Shown: one piece after another, positions 24,300 to 32,033 of the stretch
How positions within the stretch are numbered: the stretch's first letter is position 1
Layout: each line of letters starts with the position of its first letter
Made by a program: the position numbers and the translations under genes
The notes under the pieces: model-generated
What the model was told of the DNA's origin: nothing
The model's input: the letters and a program-made list of their open reading frames with translations, nothing else
The model's database searches: none
Source: Candidatus Marispirochaeta associata
GTDB lineage: Bacteria > Spirochaetota > Spirochaetia > JC444 > Marispirochaetaceae
NCBI GenBank assembly: GCA_001749745.1
Contig: JWTM01000517.1
Coordinates: forward strand, 1-33,329
Length of the DNA stretch: 33,329 bases
Reading direction: 5' to 3'

Positions 24300-25547
24300 A
24301 TGAACAACATCGTACAAGAGCTGAAGAAATCACTTATTACCTCTCTCTGGTTTGTCTTCCTCACCTTCCCCATCATGGTGATCAAGGTTAATACCGTCGA
24401 CAATATCATCAATTGGCGATGGGGCAACATGATCATGATCGCGGTCTTAAGCTTCTTTCTCTCCTATCTGTGGCGCTATATGCTCCATAAGAAGAACCGC
24501 GGGGAGAAAATCTTCGATTTCAGCAAGGTAATCCCTTCGAAAATCTATGACTTCAGTCTGAGAGATAAGCTTACAAACAAGAAGTTCTCCCGCCCCTTCT
24601 ACACGGTAGTACTCCTGCTTGCTCTGGCTTATCCCTTCCTGAGCGGGATGTATCAGACCAACATCATGACCACCGCCCTGATGTACGTCATCCTGGGACT
24701 GGGACTGAATATTGTAATCGGTCTGGGCGGAATGTTGCATCTGGGCTACGCGGCCTTCTATATGATCGGCGCCTATACCTACGCCATTCTGAATCAGAAC
24801 TTCGGCGTCAGCTTCTGGATCGCCCTGCCGCTGGGTGCGGTGATCGCCATGGTCTTCGGCATCCTGCTCGGTTTTCCGGTTTTGCGACTCAAGGGCGACT
24901 ATCTGGCTATCGTTACCTTAGGATTCGCCGAGATCGTCCGGATCGTCATGGAAAATTGGAACGACTTCTCCTCCGGTCCATCGGGAATCGCCAATATCCC
25001 GCGGCCCGATTTCTTCGGCATGAAACTGAGTCTTCAGCATGCGACCATCTATCTCTATTTGATAACCCTCGCCCTGGTGCTCTTCACCATCTTCGTCGTG
25101 CGCAGACTGGAGAACAGCCGACTGGGACGCGCCTGGGAAGCGATGAGAGAGGACGCTATTGCCTCCGAATCGATGGGCGTTAACATTACCACAACGAAGT
25201 TGACCGCCTTCGCTCTGGGAGCATTCTGGGCCGGTATGGTTGGGGTTATTTTTGCCGGCAAGACCACCTTCGTCAATCCGGCGAGTTTCACCCTACTTGA
25301 ATCGGTACTAATCCTCTGTATCGTCGTTCTCGGCGGTATGGGATCGACCACGGGCGTCATAGTCGGTGCGATGATTATCGTCCTGCTTCCCGAGTACCTC
25401 CGGGCCTTTTCTGAATACCGGATGCTGATATACGGCGGTATTCTGGTCTTGATGATGGTGTTCCGGCCGAATGGAATCATCCAAAAGGTGCGGAAACGAC
25501 ACACCTTCTCGGTGGACGACGATACAGCAGGAGCCGACAATGAGTAA
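24300..25547 (+). CDS. livM: Branched-chain amino acid ABC permease LivM
   Basis: A 415-aa permease. About 100 N-terminal residues with two extra hydrophobic segments precede the LivM core. The core starts near ALMYVILGLGLNIVIGLGGMLHLGYAAFY and contains the VVLGGMGSTTGVIVGAM contact loop. The long N-terminal extension is also seen in E. coli LivM. AAGGA precedes the ATG by eight bases. It overlaps livG by eight bases. Confidence 0.92.
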   Translation: MNNIVQELKKSLITSLWFVFLTFPIMVIKVNTVDNIINWRWGNMIMIAVLSFFLSYLWRYMLHKKNRGEKIFDFSKVIPSKIYDFSLRDKLTNKKFSRPFYTVVLLLALAYPFLSGMYQTNIMTTALMYVILGLGLNIVIGLGGMLHLGYAAFYMIGAYTYAILNQNFGVSFWIALPLGAVIAMVFGILLGFPVLRLKGDYLAIVTLGFAEIVRIVMENWNDFSSGPSGIANIPRPDFFGMKLSLQHATIYLYLITLALVLFTIFVVRRLENSRLGRAWEAMREDAIASESMGVNITTTKLTAFALGAFWAGMVGVIFAGKTTFVNPASFTLLESVLILCIVVLGGMGSTTGVIVGAMIIVLLPEYLRAFSEYRMLIYGGILVLMMVFRPNGIIQKVRKRHTFSVDDDTAGADNE

Positions 25548-26331
25548 CACCGTACTAAACGTCGAAAATTTGACCATGAATTTCGGGGGCTTGAGAGCGG
25601 TTGACGATGTCTCCCTCAATATCGATCAGAACGAGATAGTAGCCCTTATCGGCCCGAACGGCGCCGGAAAGACTACCTTCTTTAACTGCGTCACCGGCGT
25701 ATATCCTCCCACCGAGGGGAAGATCGAAATCTGCCCTCCAGGCAAAGAGGCAGAGGTGATAAACGGCGTTAAGCCGCACAAGATAACCGCCAAGGGCCTT
25801 GCCAGAACCTTCCAGAATATTCGGCTCTTCCAGAACATGACGGTTCTTGAGAACATCATGATCGGTCGGCACTGTCGGCTCAATTCCGGCATCCTCGGCG
25901 CAATCTTCCGGGACAAGAAGACCCGGGAGGAAGAAGAGCGGCTTATCCACGAGAGCTACGAGATCCTGAAGAAGATCGGGATTGAACGCTACGTGAACGA
26001 GCTGGCCAAGAACCTTCCCTACGGTGCACAGCGCCTATTGGAGATCGCCAGGGCATTAGCGACTGAACCCTTTCTACTCCTCTTGGATGAACCGGCGGCC
26101 GGTATGAATCCCCAAGAGACCAAAAATCTGGTCAACCTTATTTTGCGGCTCCGGGAAAGCGAGAATGTGACCATATTCCTGATCGAACACGATATGAGTC
26201 TGGTAATGACCTTATCGGAACGGATCTACGTAGTAGATTACGGTCAGCTCATCTCGCAGGGGACCCCGGACGAGGTGAAGAACGATCCGAAGGTCATCAA
26301 AGCCTACCTGGGAGAAGACGTGCATGCTTAA
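25540..26331 (+). CDS. livG: Branched-chain amino acid ABC ATPase LivG
   Basis: A 263-aa ATPase. ATG 25540 is chosen (AGGAG eight bases before it) over an in-frame ATG at 25471 that would lie inside livM. Walker A GPNGAGKTT, Q-loop FQNIRLFQNM, Walker B LLLLDEPAAGMNP and the switch histidine in LIEHDM are present. The signature reads LPYGAQRLLEIARAL, the usual LivG form in place of LSGGQ. Its C-terminus overlaps livF by eight bases. Confidence 0.93.
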   Translation: MSNTVLNVENLTMNFGGLRAVDDVSLNIDQNEIVALIGPNGAGKTTFFNCVTGVYPPTEGKIEICPPGKEAEVINGVKPHKITAKGLARTFQNIRLFQNMTVLENIMIGRHCRLNSGILGAIFRDKKTREEEERLIHESYEILKKIGIERYVNELAKNLPYGAQRLLEIARALATEPFLLLLDEPAAGMNPQETKNLVNLILRLRESENVTIFLIEHDMSLVMTLSERIYVVDYGQLISQGTPDEVKNDPKVIKAYLGEDVHA

Positions 26332-27034
26332 ACTTGATTCAATCTCGACCTACTACGGCAACATCCAGGCCCTGAAAGAGGTAAGCCTGGAGATAAACGA
26401 AGGGGAAATCGTAACCCTGATCGGTGCCAACGGCGCCGGAAAATCGACCACCCTGATGTCCATCAGCGGCGTTACCCCGCCCCGGCAAGGACGGATCTAT
26501 TTTCAAGGTGAAGATATCACCTTCCTCTCCAGCGAAAAGACCGTAGCTCTGGGAATCAACCAGGTTCCCGAGGGACGGAGGATCTTCCCCTACCTGACGG
26601 TACAGGAGAACCTCGACCTGGGGGCATTCCTGCGGAAGAATAAGAGCGAGATTCAGCGGGACCTGGAGTATGTCTTCGAACTTTTTCCCCGTCTGGCCGA
26701 GCGACGGCACCAGCAGGGCGGTACGCTCTCCGGCGGCGAGCAACAGATGCTGGCGATCTCCCGAGCGCTGATGAGTCGCCCGAAGCTGCTGCTTCTGGAC
26801 GAGCCTTCCCTCGGATTGGCGCCCATCCTGGTGCAACAAATCTTCAAGATCATCGAACAGATAAACCGGGACAACAACACCACAATCTTTTTGGTAGAGC
26901 AGAACGCCAACCTGGCGCTGAAAACAGCCCACAAAGGCTATGTGATGGAAACCGGTAAGATTACGTTGGCAGACTCGGCGGAGAAGCTTCTGGCCAATGA
27001 AGAAGTAAAGAAAGCATACCTGGGCGGGGCTTAA
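26324..27034 (+). CDS. livF: Branched-chain amino acid ABC ATPase LivF
   Basis: A 236-aa ATPase of the LivF type, pairing with LivG. Walker A GANGAGKST, the QVPEGRRIFPYLTV segment typical of LivF, signature LSGGEQQM, Walker B LLLLDEPSLGLAP and the LVEQNANLAL switch region (Q in place of H, as normal for LivF) are all present. It is the last gene of the liv cluster, followed by a strong terminator. Confidence 0.93.
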   Translation: MLKLDSISTYYGNIQALKEVSLEINEGEIVTLIGANGAGKSTTLMSISGVTPPRQGRIYFQGEDITFLSSEKTVALGINQVPEGRRIFPYLTVQENLDLGAFLRKNKSEIQRDLEYVFELFPRLAERRHQQGGTLSGGEQQMLAISRALMSRPKLLLLDEPSLGLAPILVQQIFKIIEQINRDNNTTIFLVEQNANLALKTAHKGYVMETGKITLADSAEKLLANEEVKKAYLGGA

Positions 27035-27054
27035 ACCCTGCTTTATGTATTTCG

Positions 27055-27091
27055 AAAAAACGCCCGGTCCACTGGATCGGGCGTTTTTTTT
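27055..27091. terminator. Bidirectional intrinsic terminator
   Basis: A ten-base-pair GC-rich stem (CGCCCGGTCC with GGATCGGGCG, one wobble) is flanked by A6 on the left and T8 on the right. It would stop livF transcripts on the plus strand and the MCP operon on the minus strand. Confidence 0.9.
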
Positions 27092-27110
27092 ATGTTTCAG
27101 TTATTCGTAG

Positions 27111-27953
27111 CTACTGGTCCTTGTCCATCAACTCGCTCAAGCCGCGCCTGACCGTAGCCAGGGTGTGAACAACCGCTTGAGACTCCTTCAGTGAGTCGAA
27201 GGTCGCCTCCAAGGTAGCCGTTCCGTCATGAAGAGCGGCGCTTTCCTCGCTGAGAGCAGCAGATATCTCCGAAATGGCCTGAGCGAGCTTGCCCTCTTCA
27301 GCCTGAGTCTCGCTGAAACTCGCCCGCACCTCGGCAATATCTTGATTGAGTTCCCCCAGGACCTTCGTAAAACTCTCCACATACTCGCTCATCTGATCCA
27401 TATAGGCGGTGAACTCGTTCAGACTCGAGGTGATCTCATCGGTAAATTGGGCAGTCTGACCGGCGAGATTGCGCACCTCTCCGGCAATTACCCGGAAACC
27501 GGCCCCCGCCTGCCCCGCCCGGGCGGCTTCGATCGATGCATTTATCGCTAAAAGATTCGTTTTTTCAGAGACATCCTGAATAGACGAGGTAACAGTCTTG
27601 ATATCATCCGTTCTTCTGCGCACATCGGTAAAGATCGACTCCATCTTTCCGGAGGCTTCGCGCACCTTTCCGATGTCGTCCACCCGGCTAGTGAGCTCCT
27701 CATCGAGCCTGCGGGTCTCTTGGATAATATCTCCCATCTTACGGTCGATCCGGCTGGTATTCTCCGAGACATTCTGAGAGGTCGAGCGGAACTCCTCAAA
27801 GGTTGCTACAATCGATTCGAGGGCATCCCTTGCGGAATCGATATTATCGGCAATGATCCCCATAGATCGCTCGGTGATTTGTCCGAGCATAACCGATTTG
27901 TTGTAGCCAAGGATTATCTTTCGTTGGGCCTTTGAATCAAAATAATCGCTCAT
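27111..27953 (-). CDS. Cytosolic methyl-accepting chemotaxis protein, ODP partner
   Basis: A 280-aa soluble chemoreceptor with no membrane segment, HAMP or PAS domain. It is almost all coiled coil. The hairpin tip that contacts CheA and CheW is about 130-165 (EKTNLLAINASIEAARAG, then GFRVIAGEVRNLA). The short N-terminus (1-30) would be the input point. Its gene starts six bases after the ODP gene stops. In Treponema denticola a similar sensor-less MCP works with the diiron protein ODP, so the input is probably supplied in trans by that protein. No clear Shine-Dalgarno is seen, so translation is probably coupled. Confidence 0.88.
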   Translation of the reverse strand: MSDYFDSKAQRKIILGYNKSVMLGQITERSMGIIADNIDSARDALESIVATFEEFRSTSQNVSENTSRIDRKMGDIIQETRRLDEELTSRVDDIGKVREASGKMESIFTDVRRRTDDIKTVTSSIQDVSEKTNLLAINASIEAARAGQAGAGFRVIAGEVRNLAGQTAQFTDEITSSLNEFTAYMDQMSEYVESFTKVLGELNQDIAEVRASFSETQAEEGKLAQAISEISAALSEESAALHDGTATLEATFDSLKESQAVVHTLATVRRGLSELMDKDQ

Positions 27954-27959
27954 ACTTTT

Positions 27960-28724
27960 TTACAACGCCTTTGCAGGACTCATCTCATCCAAACCGCAGG
28001 AGAGCTTCCCAAACCAACTGTAGAACTCCTGTACCATCTCTCCACGCATCATCGCTCCGTGTTGGGGAGCAATCATATCGACCTCGAGCGGCGTGCATGC
28101 AGCCAGCCACATCTCAACCGCCTTTCGACTGGTCATAACCCGCCGATGGAAGGGCTCCATGTATTGGATATGGGTAGCGAAATCGGTGACTTCCGGTTCC
28201 TCCGTCCCCGGAGGAAATACCGCAGCGCCGATATCACCGGAGAAGAGAAATTTTGAGCGAGGGTCATAAAGGCTAAAATTGGCTGGAGAATGGAGAAAAT
28301 GGGCCGGGACCAAATCTAATTCAGTCTCTCCGCAACGCAACTTTCCAGCTTCGTCGCCAAGCGGTGTAATTCGTCTCTGTTCAACCAGTCCAAAATGGGG
28401 GACAAATCGACTCCATAGATCAGGTATGTGTACTTGCGCCTGAGTAACCCCTAGCCAAAGGGCGATTCCGGAGGAGACATCCGGGTCTTGGTGAGAAAAG
28501 AATATAGTATCTACATCGTCGAGACTAATATATCTACTCACCACAGAGACAACCCGTGAAAAAAGATGTACCCCCCCCGGATCTAATAAAATCCCACGCC
28601 CGGAGTTGATTATGAGATACTGGTTGGTCTGAACGGCACCTGAAGCGACATCCTCATCCCAACCAAGCCATACTACCTTGTGATTTTCTTCCTCGAACAT
28701 TACAGCGCCCTGCTTCTTATCCAT
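27960..28724 (-). CDS. ODP-type diiron oxygen sensor (metallo-beta-lactamase fold)
   Basis: A 254-aa protein with the metallo-beta-lactamase fold of flavodiiron proteins but no flavodoxin domain. Probable metal ligands occur with flavodiiron spacing: H78, D80 and D82 in SHQDPD, H145 in FLHSPAN, D164 in LFSGDIG and H222 in APQHG. The first motif reads HxDxDV, not the HxExDH of classical flavodiiron enzymes, so one histidine and the glutamate are changed. This fits the ODP group shown in Treponema to bind iron and oxygen as a chemotaxis input. It is directly followed by a cytosolic MCP gene. The ATG at 28724 has a poor ribosome-binding site; M9 (28700) is an alternative. Confidence 0.85.
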   Translation of the reverse strand: MDKKQGAVMFEEENHKVVWLGWDEDVASGAVQTNQYLIINSGRGILLDPGGVHLFSRVVSVVSRYISLDDVDTIFFSHQDPDVSSGIALWLGVTQAQVHIPDLWSRFVPHFGLVEQRRITPLGDEAGKLRCGETELDLVPAHFLHSPANFSLYDPRSKFLFSGDIGAAVFPPGTEEPEVTDFATHIQYMEPFHRRVMTSRKAVEMWLAACTPLEVDMIAPQHGAMMRGEMVQEFYSWFGKLSCGLDEMSPAKAL

Positions 28725-28846
28725 TTTGTCCGCCCTATTATCTGAAGTAGTATAAAACTAGTTATATATTTATATTATGGTGAATTATTTTGACTTCTTC
28801 AAGTCAGCACTTTACTGACCAGAGATTAAGATATATAAAATACAGT
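28725..28846. promoter_or_regulatory. AT-rich divergent region with mutually exclusive hairpins before mntP
   Basis: This contains several TATA-like runs (28762-28777) that could serve promoters in both directions. In the mntP leader TGACTT-CTTC-AAGTCA (28791-28806) and GTCAG-N7-CTGAC (28803-28819) are perfect inverted repeats that share bases, so only one can form at a time. No match to the yybP-ykoY manganese riboswitch core was seen. Confidence 0.35.
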
Positions 28847-29425
28847 ATGTCACCTCTTGTACTTACCGGTATTGCTGTCGGTCTATCCATGGATGCTTTT
28901 GCTGTAAGTATATCCTCCGGTTGCGGTATGCAAAATCCACGCAGCGAACACATTCTGGTTATTGCCTTATCCTTCGGTCTGTTTCAAGCTATTATGCCGA
29001 TTATAGGCTGGTACACCGGATCTCTTTTCAGTCATCTCATATTAGGCTTTGATCACTGGATCGCCTTCGGACTGTTAGCCGCAATAGGTGTTCATATGAT
29101 TTATGATGCCGCTCAAAGCCCAAAGGATTGCCCTGATCCTGACGAAAACCCTAAGCACCTTATTCACAAACCGCTTCGTCTTTTAATGCTCTCTGTCGCA
29201 ACAAGTATCGATGCTCTTGCGGTGGGACTCTCTTTTTCCTTTGCGGGATACTCGATTTTCCCGGCTGTCTTTCTGATCGGAGCCATAACCTTTTTCCTGA
29301 GCGCAGTAGGCGTGAAGGCCGGAAGTACATTATACGTGCTCTTGGAAGATAAGGTCGAAATTGTCGGGGGGTTGATTCTAATCGCTATCGGCACGAATAT
29401 CCTGTTGCAACATACCATTCTTTAG
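28847..29425 (+). CDS. mntP: Putative manganese efflux pump MntP
   Basis: A 192-aa inner membrane protein with six hydrophobic segments built from two DUF204 repeats. The conserved aspartate motifs are GLSMDAFAVSIS (first repeat) and ATSIDALAVGLSF (second repeat). The family exports Mn2+. ATG 28847 is chosen over a TTG at 28790; no Shine-Dalgarno is visible. The gene looks AT-richer than the region to the left and converges on modC with nine bases between stops. Confidence 0.88.
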   Translation: MSPLVLTGIAVGLSMDAFAVSISSGCGMQNPRSEHILVIALSFGLFQAIMPIIGWYTGSLFSHLILGFDHWIAFGLLAAIGVHMIYDAAQSPKDCPDPDENPKHLIHKPLRLLMLSVATSIDALAVGLSFSFAGYSIFPAVFLIGAITFFLSAVGVKAGSTLYVLLEDKVEIVGGLILIAIGTNILLQHTIL

Positions 29426-29434
29426 TGCGCGGTC

Positions 29435-30502
29435 TTAGCGCTCTATTACGGAAATATCTCCGGGTCGGATTGACAATCTAACGTCCTCCCCCTCCCGTAG
29501 CCGTATAGAACGGTAGGACTCCGGCGGGAACTCCAGATGCCAATGCAGTCCGGCAGCTTCGATGTACATGGACACGAAGTGACCCAAGCGGAGTATTTCT
29601 ATGATCGTACCTTCAAAGATATTATGTCTTAGTTCCTTATCCACCGGAATATCTTCATAGAGAAGCTTGATTCGATTCGGCGGGACAAAAACAACACCGC
29701 GTCCTTGGCGCTCAGTACTGCCGCCGAGAACCAAACGGCCGCCGTCCCAGGCCAGGCAGGTTTTATTGTTGTCCGCTATAATTTGCCCTTCTACAATTGT
29801 CCCCCAGCCGATAGAGTGCCAAGACCCTCCCGCATTTTCACCACTCCACATATCATCAACATCTGCAGTTGCGGTTATCTTGCCTTCCTTCATAAAAAAC
29901 ACGGTGTTGCCCAACGCGCTGACGTCTTCCATGTAATGCGTAACGTAGAGCATGGGAATCCCTGTCTCGCGGTGAAGCAGTTTTAGCTCCCGCCGCAGAT
30001 TCCTCTTGAGCGGAGTATCCAGAGCGCTGAACGGCTCATCTAAAAGAAGAAGTTTCGGCTGTGGAGCCAGGGACCGGGCTAAGGCGGTCCTCTGTCTCTG
30101 TCCGCCGGAGAGCTGGGACGGGAAACGATCCTCCAGGCCGGACAAGTGCATTTTCTCGATCCAATAACCAGCGCGATCTATATACCTTTTTTCCAGTCCA
30201 TAGCGAACATTGTCCATTACCGTGAGGTGCGGGAATAAAGATAGATCCTGGAAAACAACACCAATATCCCTATCCGCCGTTTTAACGGAGATATGCTCCC
30301 TAGTATTCAGCAGCTGTCTATTATTCAAAGCAATTGAGCCATAATCGGGATTTACAAGACCGGAAAGAATTCGAAGTGTCATACTCTTCCCCGCCCCGCT
30401 CGGTCCGAATAGAACCCCGATTTCCTTATTTAAAGTAAAGGAGACATCAAGGGAAAAATCGCCCAAATCATGGCGGAATTCCGTTTCAAGCAGCCCGGTC
30501 AT
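29435..30502 (-). CDS. modC: Molybdate ABC transporter ATPase ModC
   Basis: A 355-aa ATPase. Walker A GPSGAGKS (about 33-40), Q-loop FQDLSLFP, signature LSGGQRQR, Walker B LLLLDEPFSALD and the switch histidine in YVTHYMED are intact. A C-terminal TOBE/Mop-like region (about 290-350) fits molybdate sensing. It powers uptake through ModB. It overlaps modB by 17 bases. Confidence 0.9.
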   Translation of the reverse strand: MTGLLETEFRHDLGDFSLDVSFTLNKEIGVLFGPSGAGKSMTLRILSGLVNPDYGSIALNNRQLLNTREHISVKTADRDIGVVFQDLSLFPHLTVMDNVRYGLEKRYIDRAGYWIEKMHLSGLEDRFPSQLSGGQRQRTALARSLAPQPKLLLLDEPFSALDTPLKRNLRRELKLLHRETGIPMLYVTHYMEDVSALGNTVFFMKEGKITATADVDDMWSGENAGGSWHSIGWGTIVEGQIIADNNKTCLAWDGGRLVLGGSTERQGRGVVFVPPNRIKLLYEDIPVDKELRHNIFEGTIIEILRLGHFVSMYIEAAGLHWHLEFPPESYRSIRLREGEDVRLSIRPGDISVIER

Positions 30503-31130
30503 GTTTTCCCTCTTCTATATTTCGGACCAGGTAAAGACTGACAAGGCCTAATAGGACGAGAAGTATTGCAGCCAGATGGGCTTGAGCAAACTCAAACGAT
30601 TCCATCTTGCTATATATAAACAGAGGCAGAGTTTGAGTTCTCCCCGGAATATTCCCCGCAATCATAAAGGTTACGCCAAAATCCCCCAGAGCTCTAGCAG
30701 ATGCAAGAGTTAATCCAACCACAAGCGACCTTCTACTCAAAGGCAGAGTAACCCGGGAAAAAACCTTCCACTCCCCGTCGCCTAAAGTGCGGGCGGCATC
30801 CTCCAGATCTCTCGGTACGCTGCTAAATCCGCTTCGAGCAGATTGCACCATCAAGGGAAGAGCTGAAACGAAGGCGGCTGCAGCGGCACCGCTGAATGAG
30901 AATAATATTCCGAGTTCGCGAATAAGCGGAGTATTTCCAAACAGTATCAACATATAAAGACCAAGGACCGAGGGCGGCAGAACAAGCGGCAACATAATTA
31001 TTAGCGAAAGAACGTCTCTGCCAATAAACTGCTTTTTAGCTATCACCCAGCCGAGGGCAGATCCGATTACAAGAAGTGGAGGGACATCAACGGCCATTAT
31101 TTTCAAGCTTATCACCAGGGCCTGAATCAT
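30486..31130 (-). CDS. modB: Molybdate ABC transporter permease ModB
   Basis: A 214-aa permease with five hydrophobic segments. The MRARALGDFG-like contact loop is seen as SARALGDFGVTFMIAGN, and the DAARTLGDGEWKVFSRVTLP block is the EAA motif. The start is ATG 31130, which shares one base with the modA stop (TGATG), so the longer upstream frame is rejected. Membrane partner of ModC. Confidence 0.9.
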   Translation of the reverse strand: MIQALVISLKIMAVDVPPLLVIGSALGWVIAKKQFIGRDVLSLIIMLPLVLPPSVLGLYMLILFGNTPLIRELGILFSFSGAAAAAFVSALPLMVQSARSGFSSVPRDLEDAARTLGDGEWKVFSRVTLPLSRRSLVVGLTLASARALGDFGVTFMIAGNIPGRTQTLPLFIYSKMESFEFAQAHLAAILLVLLGLVSLYLVRNIEEGKHDRAA

Positions 31131-31840
31131 CAGCGTTCGTCCTGCCCTAAGCCCCATTTGCTCCAGGTTTCTACAGCCTGTGGGGAGCGAATATATTCCC
31201 AAAAATTACGCGAATCTTCCCCCGCCCGAGGAGATAATCCCCCGGAATGGGCAATGACCGCCTTCTTATAGAGATGATAATTACCGCCGTTCTGCATCGC
31301 GGCGGTCAAAGAGATGAAGGCCGCCGCCGCCGGACCGTGACGTACGGCTATGACTGCCTGCGGGATACTGCGTACCATTAGTACATTATTGTTGTCCAAT
31401 AGACCATCCCACTCTTTTTGTTCAGTGAAATACCGGTGAGCCAACAGCCCCGTAGCAGTTGAATCAAACCCGGGAAGGGCCAATGTATAGCCGGACAAAT
31501 CTCTATAATCAGGCAGACTCTTTACCCCGCTCCAGAGAGCAAGAAAACCATAGGCGAAGATCTGCACATCGGTTATGCCATCTCTTTCCGCTAGCCATTG
31601 AGGCCACCTATCCTCGGCTGCGAGAAAAAGGTCGTATGGCGCCCCATTCTTCATCTGCCTGGCCAGAGCGCCGGTTTGACCCGCTACTATATCTATCCTC
31701 TTACCGGTACGGATTCGAAAATGTTCGGAAAGCTCTTCAATACATGGTGCAATTGCAAACGACACAGCCACCGTATCGCCAAAGAGACTCATCCCGGAAA
31801 GAAGCAATACGACAAGAAAGAGCTGGCGATTAAGATTCAT
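31130..31840 (-). CDS. modA: Molybdate-binding periplasmic protein ModA
   Basis: A 236-aa binding protein. A signal peptide of about 20 residues (MNLNRQLFLVVLLLSG) ends near MSLFG. The mature domain carries the ModA blocks VAVSFAIAPCIEELSEHF, GQTGALARQMKNGAPYDLFLAAE and FAYGFLALWSG. It delivers molybdate (or tungstate) to ModBC. ATG 31840 is preferred because an in-frame ATG at 31870 lies only eight bases past a TATAAT box. The signal peptide starts properly at 31840. No molybdopterin genes or Mo-enzymes are in the window. Confidence 0.87.
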   Translation of the reverse strand: MNLNRQLFLVVLLLSGMSLFGDTVAVSFAIAPCIEELSEHFRIRTGKRIDIVAGQTGALARQMKNGAPYDLFLAAEDRWPQWLAERDGITDVQIFAYGFLALWSGVKSLPDYRDLSGYTLALPGFDSTATGLLAHRYFTEQKEWDGLLDNNNVLMVRSIPQAVIAVRHGPAAAAFISLTAAMQNGGNYHLYKKAVIAHSGGLSPRAGEDSRNFWEYIRSPQAVETWSKWGLGQDER

Positions 31841-31878
31841 GCAGTGACAATACACGGGAAATATATTCATCGCAAGTT

Positions 31879-31907
31879 ATTATAGGAAGTGACATGCAGA
31901 ATTTCGA
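31879..31907 (-). promoter_or_regulatory. Promoter of modABC
   Basis: On the minus strand TCGAAA (31907-31902), 17 bases, and a perfect TATAAT (31884-31879). It places the transcript start near 31872, leaving a leader of about 30 bases before ATG 31840. No clear ModE palindrome is seen. Confidence 0.5.
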
Positions 31908-31985
31908 TTGGAGCAATTCCCGTACTATTTATTTAATCGCGTTTTAGAAATAGAGTAACAGTGAGTCCAGCTGGAGGAAGCTAGT

Positions 31986-32006
31986 GTCCAATTAAGTTCG
32001 CAATTT
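31986..32006 (+). repeat. Terminal inverted repeat of the IS256-family element (transposase 3' side)
   Basis: Begins GTCCAATTAA and ends GTTCGCAATTT. It matches the reverse complement of 33303-33323 except in the middle AT-rich bases. Confidence 0.75.
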
Positions 32007-32033
32007 CACCTAGGAGCCTTCCCCCGAAGTGGA

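Larger units (their letters stand above)
6480..28208. repeat. Dispersed 10-mer CCTCCGTCCC, 11 exact copies
   Basis: Plus-strand copies: 6480-6489, 7672-7681, 11880-11889, 13891-13900, 14388-14397, 16585-16594, 21780-21789 and 28199-28208. Minus-strand copies: 17198-17207, 20026-20035 and 26572-26581. The flanks extend the consensus to (A/T)CCTCCGTCCC(C/T)(G/C). All copies are inside genes but in different frames and on both coding and template strands. None was found in either IS or in mntP/modABC. Confidence 0.6.

Noticed and set aside
28725..28846. A yybP-ykoY manganese riboswitch before mntP
   Set aside because: The leader is too short and AT-rich, and the conserved core bases were not seen.
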